Of a stretch of 5,457 bases of DNA, positions 1 through 5,457 are shown in pieces. The notes below the pieces were generated by a model. The model did not search any database. It saw only the letters and a list, made by a program, of their open reading frames with translations, and had not been told where the DNA came from. How positions within the stretch are numbered: position 1 is the stretch's first letter; every line of letters starts with the position of its first letter. Source of the DNA: Mesorhizobium_B sp964242945 (GTDB lineage: Bacteria > Pseudomonadota > Alphaproteobacteria > Rhizobiales > Rhizobiaceae); NCBI GenBank assembly GCA_964242945.1, contig CAXTCF010000222.1, positions 1 through 5,457 of the forward strand, written 5' to 3'. The position numbers were made by a program, and so were the translations under genes.

Positions 1-1
1 C

Positions 2-529
2 GCGCTTTGCCTCGGGGAAGACGCCATGATCATTTGCGGGCGCGGCGCCCTGTTCCTTGAGGTGCTGGGCGCCTCGCCCCGGCTCGACCTGACCGCGACG
101 CTGCGGCTCAGCGCCAGGGCGCGCGAGCACCGGCGTCTGCTCCTGCTGATCCGCCAGAGCGCAGCCGGACCGGCGCCCACCGCCGCCCCGCTCCGTCTCA
201 CGGTCGGCCCAGCCCCAGCCGCGCCGCGGCGCATCCTGTCCGGGCCGCTCAGCGGCACGATCGGGCCGCCGGCCTTCACCGTCACGGTTTCCAAGAACCG
301 CGCCGCCCCGCCCGTCCCCTTGCTTCTCGAATGGAACAGCCATGAACGCCGCTTTTCCGAGCGACCGGAGGATCCTCGCGCTGTGGTTCCCCTATCTCGG
401 CACGGAACGCATCTTCCGGCTGAGGCTGGGGCCGTCCTGGCGCTCCGCTGGACGGGATCGGAAGCCCCTGGCGCTCTCGGCGAAGACGGGGAACACCTGG
501 ACGATCGCAGCCGCCGACGAGCAGGCTGA
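2..529 (+). CDS. imuA: ImuA, RecA-like accessory protein of the mutagenesis cassette (3' part)
   Basis: The frame is open from the window's first complete codon, so the gene starts upstream; the ATG at 26 is internal, since the codons before it (ALCLGEDA) continue the protein. About 175 C-terminal residues are visible. The identification rests on a LDLTATLRLS segment followed by a basic and hydrophobic stretch ending LLLLIRQS, then PTAAPLRLTV, a GPPAFTVTVSKNR segment and LLLEWNSHERRF, which resemble the C-terminal part of alphaproteobacterial ImuA, and on the imuB and dnaE2 genes directly downstream. ImuA proteins are related to RecA but lack recombinase activity, and work with ImuB and DnaE2 in lesion bypass and induced mutagenesis. 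The ATP-binding core lies outside the window. The last 62 codons overlap imuB in another frame and give a charged, Arg-rich tail ending RSRRRAG. The main doubt is whether this tail is native or a read-through extension. Confidence 0.85.
   Translation, partial: ALCLGEDAMIICGRGALFLEVLGASPRLDLTATLRLSARAREHRRLLLLIRQSAAGPAPTAAPLRLTVGPAPAAPRRILSGPLSGTIGPPAFTVTVSKNRAAPPVPLLLEWNSHERRFSERPEDPRAVVPLSRHGTHLPAEAGAVLALRWTGSEAPGALGEDGEHLDDRSRRRAG
333..344 (+). promoter_or_regulatory. Weak ribosome binding site and start of imuB inside imuA
   Basis: GGAA at 333-336 lies 5 nt before the imuB ATG at 342-344. The match to a Shine-Dalgarno sequence is short. It lies in codons for the conserved EWN of ImuA, so its sequence is also constrained by the protein. 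Initiation here would be reached by ribosomes still translating imuA. Confidence 0.4.
342..529 (+). other. Out-of-frame coding overlap of imuA and imuB
   Basis: These 188 bases are read in two frames. imuB uses them for its conserved N-terminus (residues 1 to about 62), while imuA uses them for a 62-residue tail rich in Pro, Arg, Gly and Glu. The imuB reading carries the recognisable family sequence, so the imuA tail is probably the secondary, less constrained reading. The stop of imuA is TGA at 527-529. Confidence 0.8.
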
Positions 530-2012
530 GCGCCTCGGTCTCAAGGTTGGCACGGGCGTTGCGGATGCGCGCGCCAGATATCCCGCGGTGGAAATCCTGG
601 AAGCGGATGCCGGGGCCGAACTCCGCCTGCTGGAAGCGCTGGCCGACTGGTGCGACCGCACCACGCCGCTGGTGGCGCTTAACGGTGCGAACGGCCTGTT
701 TCTCGATATCTCCGGCTGCGCCCATCTGTTCGGCGGGGAGCAGCCGCTGCTGGACGACTGCCTGGCCCGGCTCTTGCGCCAAGGCTTTTCCGCGTGCGCA
801 GGCCTGGCTTCCACGCCGGGCGCAGCCTGGGCGCTTGCGCGCTTCGGAGCGCGCCCTTCCGCATCAATTTCTCCAGGCGGCGAGAGACAAGCACTGGCGC
901 CCCTGCCGCTCGCCGCGCTGCGCCTGGAGCAGGCGGTGCGGGAAAACCTGGAAAGCGTCGGCCTGCGCCGCATCAGTGACGTTCTGGCCACGCCCCGCGC
1001 TCCGCTGGCGCGCCGTTTCGGCGCGGAACTGCTCCGGCGGATCGACCAAGCCCTAGGCGATGCGGACGAAGCGATCAGCCCGCGCATCGTTCCCGGCCTG
1101 CTTTCCGCCGAACGGCACCTGGCGGAGCCGGTCACCGACGTGGAAGCGGTGGAGGACATCGCCGGCCGGCTCGCGCAGACGCTCGAACCCGGCCTGGAAC
1201 GGCGCGGAGAAGGGGCGCGGCGGCTGGAATTGGCGCTGTTCCGGGTCGATGGTTTTGTCTTCCGAGTGGAAGTCCGGCTTTCCAGCCCGACCCGTGATCC
1301 CGGAAAAATCCGGCGCATCCTGCGCGAAAAATTCCGCGCCCTGGAAGGCAAGGTGGATGCGGGCTTCGGCTTCGACATGCTTCGCTTGTCCGTGCGGGAA
1401 GCCGCGCCCTTCGATGCCGAACAGGAGGATTGGCTGGGAGAACCGGACCGGGGCGCAGAGGCGTTGAGCAGTTTCGCCGACCGGGTGAGCGCCCGGCTGG
1501 GGCCGGAGGCGCTGGTGCAGGCTTTACCTGTGCCAAGCCACATCCCGGAGCGCGCCGCGCTCTGGGTGCCGCTTGGAAGTTTTCCGTCATCTGACGCTTT
1601 TTCGATCCAGCGTGGTTCCCCCGCTCTGGATCGGCGAAGCCGAGACGGAGTGGGGGAACCACGTCAAAGACAAGCGTCCAACCGTCCTTTGCGCCTGTTC
1701 GCCACGCCGGAGCGGGTCGAGGTTACAGCAGAAGTGCCGGAAGGGCCGCCGATCCAGTTCGGCTGGCGGCGCGTGCTCTACCGCGTGGCGGCAGTTGAAG
1801 GGCCGGAGCGCATCGCGCCGGAATGGTGGGGAAGCAGCTTCGGGCCGCTTGCGCTCGAATGCGACGACCGGGCGCAGGGCAGCGAGGCGCCGGCCACGCG
1901 CGACTATTTCCGGGTTGAAGATTTCAGCGGCCGCCGCTTCTGGCTGTTCCGCGAGGGGCTTTATGGCGCAAGCCGCGAGCCGCGCTGGTTCCTGCACGGC
2001 CTCTTCGCATGA
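342..2012 (+). CDS. imuB: ImuB, Y-family polymerase-like adaptor of the mutasome
   Basis: This 556-residue protein belongs to the DinB/UmuC-related ImuB family, which recruits DnaE2 and ImuA to the sliding clamp at stalled forks. The start at 342 is supported because the conserved N-terminus ILALWFPYL begins at residue 11; a weak GGAA lies 5 nt upstream. In true Y-family polymerases this first motif holds a metal-binding Asp, absent here. The second motif reads LNGANGLFLDISGCAHLFGG (residues 113-132), replacing the catalytic SIDE-type motif, so no polymerase activity is expected. A PVPSHIPERA segment (396-405) precedes a linker and RPLRLF (448-453), a candidate clamp-binding motif. The C-terminal region has EWW (494-496), DYFRVED and the terminal RWFLHGLFA typical of the family. 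The linker (about 411-447) is enlarged by a palindromic DNA element at 1593-1678, read in frame as residues 418-446. The stop overlaps the dnaE2 start, which suggests coupling. Family assignment is firm; the clamp motif is inferred. Confidence 0.95.
   Translation: MNAAFPSDRRILALWFPYLGTERIFRLRLGPSWRSAGRDRKPLALSAKTGNTWTIAAADEQAERLGLKVGTGVADARARYPAVEILEADAGAELRLLEALADWCDRTTPLVALNGANGLFLDISGCAHLFGGEQPLLDDCLARLLRQGFSACAGLASTPGAAWALARFGARPSASISPGGERQALAPLPLAALRLEQAVRENLESVGLRRISDVLATPRAPLARRFGAELLRRIDQALGDADEAISPRIVPGLLSAERHLAEPVTDVEAVEDIAGRLAQTLEPGLERRGEGARRLELALFRVDGFVFRVEVRLSSPTRDPGKIRRILREKFRALEGKVDAGFGFDMLRLSVREAAPFDAEQEDWLGEPDRGAEALSSFADRVSARLGPEALVQALPVPSHIPERAALWVPLGSFPSSDAFSIQRGSPALDRRSRDGVGEPRQRQASNRPLRLFATPERVEVTAEVPEGPPIQFGWRRVLYRVAAVEGPERIAPEWWGSSFGPLALECDDRAQGSEAPATRDYFRVEDFSGRRFWLFREGLYGASREPRWFLHGLFA
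1593..1678. repeat. Long near-palindromic element embedded in the imuB coding sequence
   Basis: The core at 1611-1663 is symmetric about base 1637. An outer stem pairs 1611-1628 with 1646-1663: 18 consecutive pairs, two of them G-U in RNA, including an exact GTGGTTCCCCC (1612-1622) against GGGGGAACCAC (1652-1662). Two G/A mismatches (1629-1630 against 1644-1645) separate it from an inner stem TCGGC (1631-1635) with GCCGA (1639-1643) around a GAA loop. Outer arms GACGCTT (1593-1599) and AAGCGTC (1672-1678) also match, with a 3-nt offset. It encodes ImuB residues 418-446, a Ser/Arg/Gln-rich stretch without family conservation. The form resembles small palindromic repeats such as REP-type or Rickettsia palindromic elements, but I do not recognise the particular family. 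Confidence 0.8.
2009..2012 (+). promoter_or_regulatory. ATGA stop/start overlap coupling imuB to dnaE2
   Basis: The imuB stop TGA (2010-2012) and the dnaE2 ATG (2009-2011) share bases. The preceding bases (CACGGCCTCTTCGC) hold no purine-rich Shine-Dalgarno sequence, so dnaE2 is probably started by ribosomes finishing imuB. This would tie the amount of polymerase to that of its adaptor. Confidence 0.75.
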
Positions 2013-5000
2013 GCGCCGGCAAGCCGGCTTATGCCGAGTTCGGCATGCGCTCGAACTTCTCCTTTCTGGAGGGGGCGTCGCGACCGGAGGCCATGGTGCT
2101 TGCGGCCTACAAGCACGGCTATCGCGCGGCAGGGCTTGCCGACCGCAACACGGTTTCCGGCACGGTGCGCGCCTGGAGCCAAGCCAAGGCCGAGCCGATC
2201 GCCGGCCATCTTGCCTATCATCCCGGCGCCCGCCTGGTTTTTGCCGACGGCACGCCGGACGTTCTAGCTTATCCCCGCGACCGCGCGGGCTGGGGCCGGC
2301 TCTGCCGCATGCTGACTCATGCCAACTTCGAGGGTGAAAAGGGCGCACCAAAGCTCCTGCGCGACGACCTTTGGGAGTGGGGGGACGGCATGTCCCTGGC
2401 CGTACTGCCGCCTCTGGAAGAAGGGAGCGCTGAAACGTCGCTCGGCTTTCTCCGCGAGGTGCGGGAACGGTTCGGGCAGGCGGCGCGGGTTGCCGCCGCG
2501 CCGCTTTACAACGGATCCGATCGCCTGCGGTTTGCGCAAGGCGCGGCACTAGCACAGGCAGCCGGCCTGCCCCTGATGGCGACGGGCGACGCGCTCGCCC
2601 ATTCCCCCGACCTGCGTCCGCTCCAGGACGTGCTGACGGCGATCCGGCTGAAAACCACCGTGATGGATGCCGGCTTCGCACTGGAAGCGAACGCCGAGCG
2701 CTTCCTGAAGCCGCCGGCCGAGATGGTCCGGCTGTTCCGCGGCCATCCGGAAGCCATCCAGGAAACGCTCCGCTTCGCCGAGGAGGTTTCCTTCAGCTTC
2801 AAGGAGCTTTGGCACAACTATCCCGACGAGCCGACGCGCGACGGGGCAAGCGCGCAGGAAGAATTGGAGCGGCTGACCTGGGAAGGGGCGGAAAAGCGCT
2901 TTCCCGGCGCGGTGGAGAAGCACCGCAAGACGCTGGAGCACGAGTTGGCGCTGATCGCCAGCCAAGACTACGCCCGCTACTTCCTGACCGTGCACGACAT
3001 CGTGCGCTTTGCACGGGAGCAGGCAATCTTATGCCAGGGCCGCGGCTCGGCGGCTAATTCGGTGGTCTGCTACTGCCTGGGCATCACCGAGGTCGGCCCC
3101 GAACTCGGCACCTGCCTGTTCGAGCGCTTCATCTCCGAGGAACGCAAGGAGCCGCCCGACATCGACGTCGATTTCGAGCACGAGCGGCGCAGCGAGGTGA
3201 TGCAGTACATCTACCGGAAATACGACGAGAAGCACACGGCGCTCGCCTGCGCCGTGATCTCCTACCAGGCGCGTTCCTCCATGCGCGAGGTCGCCAAGGC
3301 GCTGGGCTATTCCGCCGACACGCTTGCCGCCCTCGCCGCCTCCACATGGCGTTGGAGCGCGAACGATTTAGGCGACGTCGAAGCCCGCGATTCCGGCTTG
3401 AGCATGGCTGACGCCAACACGCGGCGCCTGTTTGCGCTGGCCAACGCGCTCGGCGGGAGTCCTCGGCATTTGTCCCAGCATGTCGGCGGCTTCGTCATCA
3501 CCAAGGACCGGCTGGACGAGATCGTGCCGGTGATGAAGACCGGCATGCCCGACCGCAAGATGGTGGAATGGGACAAGGACGACCTGGATGCGGTCGGCCT
3601 GCTCAAAGTGGATATTTTGGCGCTCGGCATGCTCTCCTGCCTCCGGCGCTGCTTCGATCTTTTGCGCGATCACTATCCTGCCGTGCGCGTGCGCGACCTG
3701 GACGCGATCCCCAAGGAGCAAAGAAGCGTTTATGCGATGATCCAGCGGGCGGACACGCTGGGCGTCTTCCAGATCGAAAGCCGCGCGCAGATGTCGATGC
3801 TGCCGCGCTTGAAGCCGAAAAAATTCTACGACCTCGTGATCGAGGTGGCGATCGTGCGGCCAGGCCCCATCCAGGGCGACATGGTGCATCCCTACCTGCG
3901 CCGGCGCGAGGGCAAGGAGGAAGTGGAGTATCCCAAGCCGGAACTGGAAAAGATCCTCAGGAAGACGAAAGGCGTGCCGCTCTTCCAGGAGCAGATCATG
4001 CGCATCGCCGTGGACGCCGCCGGCTTCAAACCCGGCGAAGCCGACCAGCTGCGCCGCTCCATGGCGACCTTCAAGCGCACCGGCACGATCGAAACACACC
4101 AGAAGCGCTTCATCGAAGGCATGATCGGCAACAACTACACGGAGGACTTCGCCAAGCGCTGCTTCGAGCAGATCAAGGGCTTTGCCGAATACGGCTTTCC
4201 CGAATCCCACGCTGCGTCTTTTGCGCTGCTGGTCTATGCCTCCTGCTGGTTCAAGGCCTGGTATCCGGATGTGTTCTGCGCGGCGATCCTGAACTCGCAG
4301 CCGATGGGTTTTTATGCACCGGCGCAGCTCGTGCGCGACGCGGCTGAGCACGGGATCGAGATCCGCCCGGTGGACGTCAACCATTCGGAATGGGACTGCA
4401 CGCTGGAGGACTGGCGCGAGCCGGGAGGCCGCTCTCCTTTCAGCGCCCGCAGCATCCACGCCCGCCACACTGACATGAAAGGCGTGATCCGCTCGCGCTT
4501 TGCCGTGCGGCTGGGTTTTCGCCAGGTCAAAGGCCTGCGCGAAGCGGAGATGACGCAGCTGGTCAGCGCGCGCGGGCGAGGCTACGATTCGCTGCGCGAC
4601 CTCTGGCTGCGAACAAGACTGCCGGCCGGCACGGTGACGCGGCTGGCGGAGGCCGATGCGTTCCGCTCGCTGGGGCTGGACCGGCGCGAGGCGCTCTGGG
4701 CGGCGCAGGCTTTGGACAAGAGCGCCGCCGCAGAGCACATGCCGCTGTTCGACCGTGCGGGTGCAACCCTCTTCGATCACGAACCGGAAGCGCGGCTGCC
4801 TCCCATGTCGCTCGGCGAGCATGTGGTGCAGGACTACCGCACGCTGTCGCTTTCCCTGAAAGCCCATCCCGTTTCGTTCCTGCGGCAAAAACTTCACGCG
4901 GCCCGCACCAGACCCGCGGCCGATCTGCTCCACCTCCCCAGCGGGCAGCGCATTGCGGTCGCAGGCCTGGTCCTGGTGCGCCAGCGTCCCGGCTCGGCGC

Positions 5001-5365
5001 GCGGCGTGATCTTCCTGACGATCGAGGACGAAACGGGCGCGGCCAACGTCATCGTCTGGCCAAAGTGCTTCGAGCAGTTCCGCGCGGTGGTGTTGGGCGC
5101 GAGGCTGACCCGCGTTTACGGCCGCTTGCAAAAGCAGGGCGGAGTGATCCACTTAATTGCAGAGCAAGTGGAAGATTTTTCCTCTTGGCTCGGCTTGCTT
5201 TCAAGCTGCGGGGAACCGCTCCGGCCTGAACTGGCGCATGCCGACGAGTTCAAGCGGCCGATCCCTCCTTCGCGCGCCAGCCGCCCGCTTGAACAGCGTT
5301 CCGATGGCGGCGAGCTTGCCGCCACAGCGCAGAGAGTCATGCCAAAGGGCCGCAACTTTCATTGA
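2009..5365 (+). CDS. dnaE2: DnaE2, error-prone C-family DNA polymerase III alpha subunit
   Basis: This complete 1118-residue protein has the usual length for DnaE2 and performs translesion synthesis on damaged DNA with ImuA and ImuB. An N-terminal PHP domain starts at YAEF (8-11) and SNFSFLEGAS (15-24). Compared with DnaE1, the two histidines of the first PHP metal motif appear replaced by E10 and R14, a change common in DnaE2 that argues against proofreading there. The palm carries PDIDVDF (383-389), giving catalytic D386 and D388, and KVDIL (533-537) giving D535. Other family blocks are CQGRGSAANSVVCYCLGI, VRPGPIQGDMVHPYLRRR, LFQEQIMRIAVDAAGFKPGEAD and YGFPESHAASFALLVYAS. A helix-hairpin-helix region starts at about 833 (RLGFRQVKGL), an OB-fold spans about 977-1057 (IFLTIEDETGAANVIVWP), and the C-terminus is MPKGRNFH. 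The ATG overlaps the imuB stop; no strong Shine-Dalgarno sequence precedes it. All polymerase motifs are intact and no frameshift is seen. Confidence 0.97.
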   Translation: MSAGKPAYAEFGMRSNFSFLEGASRPEAMVLAAYKHGYRAAGLADRNTVSGTVRAWSQAKAEPIAGHLAYHPGARLVFADGTPDVLAYPRDRAGWGRLCRMLTHANFEGEKGAPKLLRDDLWEWGDGMSLAVLPPLEEGSAETSLGFLREVRERFGQAARVAAAPLYNGSDRLRFAQGAALAQAAGLPLMATGDALAHSPDLRPLQDVLTAIRLKTTVMDAGFALEANAERFLKPPAEMVRLFRGHPEAIQETLRFAEEVSFSFKELWHNYPDEPTRDGASAQEELERLTWEGAEKRFPGAVEKHRKTLEHELALIASQDYARYFLTVHDIVRFAREQAILCQGRGSAANSVVCYCLGITEVGPELGTCLFERFISEERKEPPDIDVDFEHERRSEVMQYIYRKYDEKHTALACAVISYQARSSMREVAKALGYSADTLAALAASTWRWSANDLGDVEARDSGLSMADANTRRLFALANALGGSPRHLSQHVGGFVITKDRLDEIVPVMKTGMPDRKMVEWDKDDLDAVGLLKVDILALGMLSCLRRCFDLLRDHYPAVRVRDLDAIPKEQRSVYAMIQRADTLGVFQIESRAQMSMLPRLKPKKFYDLVIEVAIVRPGPIQGDMVHPYLRRREGKEEVEYPKPELEKILRKTKGVPLFQEQIMRIAVDAAGFKPGEADQLRRSMATFKRTGTIETHQKRFIEGMIGNNYTEDFAKRCFEQIKGFAEYGFPESHAASFALLVYASCWFKAWYPDVFCAAILNSQPMGFYAPAQLVRDAAEHGIEIRPVDVNHSEWDCTLEDWREPGGRSPFSARSIHARHTDMKGVIRSRFAVRLGFRQVKGLREAEMTQLVSARGRGYDSLRDLWLRTRLPAGTVTRLAEADAFRSLGLDRREALWAAQALDKSAAAEHMPLFDRAGATLFDHEPEARLPPMSLGEHVVQDYRTLSLSLKAHPVSFLRQKLHAARTRPAADLLHLPSGQRIAVAGLVLVRQRPGSARGVIFLTIEDETGAANVIVWPKCFEQFRAVVLGARLTRVYGRLQKQGGVIHLIAEQVEDFSSWLGLLSSCGEPLRPELAHADEFKRPIPPSRASRPLEQRSDGGELAATAQRVMPKGRNFH
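2015..2028 (+). other. Small GC hairpin just after the dnaE2 start codon
   Basis: GCCGG (2015-2019) pairs with CCGGC (2024-2028) around a CAAG loop, beginning three bases after the dnaE2 ATG. In mRNA it could affect initiation unless opened by ribosomes arriving from imuB. In GC-rich coding DNA such a short hairpin may also be chance. Confidence 0.3.
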
Positions 5366-5457
5366 GGGCTGTTCCGGCCCGCCTTAAGGCGCGAACTGCT
5401 CATATACCGTGACTCCGAGAGATTTCGGTTTGCGGGCTGACGGATCAATGATTCACT
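5366..5457. other. Short non-coding tail after dnaE2
   Basis: These 92 bases hold no recognised gene. They contain a perfect 12-base palindrome CGCCTTAAGGCG (5380-5391), loosely flanked by GTTC (5371-5374) and GAAC (5393-5396), and a weak CCGA/TCGG inverted repeat (5415-5418 and 5425-5428) followed by TTT. Neither has the T-run of a convincing Rho-independent terminator. The sequence becomes more AT-rich towards the window end, as expected of an intergenic region. Confidence 0.6.
5371..5396 (+). terminator. Possible transcription end hairpin after dnaE2 (weak)
   Basis: The palindrome CGCCTTAAGGCG starts 15 bases after the dnaE2 stop and could fold, with outer GTTC/GAAC pairs and an unequal internal loop. 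No U-tract follows (the next bases are TGCTCATATACC), so it would be at best a non-canonical terminator or an RNA 3'-end protecting hairpin. A binding site for a dimeric protein is an alternative. Confidence 0.25.

Noticed and set aside
26..28. ATG at 26 as the true imuA start
   Set aside because: The frame is open to the window edge with plausible protein sequence before it, and the visible part is only the C-terminal portion of ImuA.
392..1543. A 383-codon minus-strand open frame opposite imuB
   Set aside because: Ser/Arg/Ala-rich low-complexity translation opposite a well conserved gene; a GC-rich shadow frame.
1587..2681. A 364-codon minus-strand open frame across the imuB-dnaE2 junction
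   Set aside because: It spans two real genes on the opposite strand, is Arg/Pro-rich and resembles no family.
4033..4044. CGGCGAAGCCGA in dnaE2, identical to the inner hairpin of the imuB palindrome
   Set aside because: It encodes part of the conserved PGEAD block of DnaE2 and lacks the outer stem, so the 12-base match is coincidental.
3368..5152. A 594-codon open frame on the minus strand opposite dnaE2
   Set aside because: It lies fully antisense to the conserved DnaE2 polymerase region. Its His/Arg/Gln-rich composition is typical of the reverse reading of GC-rich genes and shows no recognisable domain.
5157..5387. A 76-codon plus-strand open frame overlapping the dnaE2 end
   Set aside because: It lies out of frame almost entirely within the dnaE2 C-terminal coding region and has no recognisable features.
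5415..5431. CCGA/TCGG inverted repeat followed by TTT as a terminator
   Set aside because: A four-pair stem with a six-base loop and only three T residues is too weak to call.
1..5457. LexA/SOS box of the alphaproteobacterial type GTTC-N7-GTTC
   Set aside because: I scanned the GTTC occurrences I could find and saw none with a second GTTC at the right spacing. The expected site is upstream of imuA, outside the window.

Overview
The window carries most of a damage-tolerance mutagenesis cassette in the order imuA-imuB-dnaE2, all on the + strand: the 3' part of imuA (2-529), complete imuB (342-2012) and complete dnaE2 (2009-5365). A 92-base tail (5366-5457) follows with no recognisable gene. 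The DNA is GC-rich, with strong G/C preference at third codon positions. The protein sequences look like those of Alphaproteobacteria, most likely Hyphomicrobiales (Rhizobiales), for example ImuB starting with ALWFPYL and ending in RWFLHGLFA, and DnaE2 ending in MPKGRNFH. The species cannot be named from the window.

The three genes are packed with no intergenic space. imuA runs 188 nt into imuB in another frame, and imuB and dnaE2 share an ATGA stop/start. This implies one transcript with coupled translation. The promoter and any LexA (SOS) box should lie upstream of imuA, outside the window; no alphaproteobacterial GTTC-N7-GTTC box was seen inside it.

In the established model, DnaE2 is the error-prone C-family polymerase that copies past lesions. 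ImuB is a Y-family-like protein without a working active site that links the clamp, ImuA and DnaE2. ImuA is a RecA-like accessory factor. The sequence fits this: DnaE2 keeps its three polymerase aspartates (D386, D388, D535) but has a degraded first PHP motif, and ImuB lacks the Y-family acidic motifs.

The main unexpected structure is a long near-palindrome inside imuB. Its core at 1611-1663 is symmetric about base 1637, and weaker outer arms extend it to 1593-1678. It is translated in frame as part of a low-complexity linker just before a possible clamp-binding motif (RPLRLF). It looks like a small palindromic repeat that entered a coding sequence and was kept. The rest is a recognisable, known type of operon; I do not see a new defence or mobile system here.
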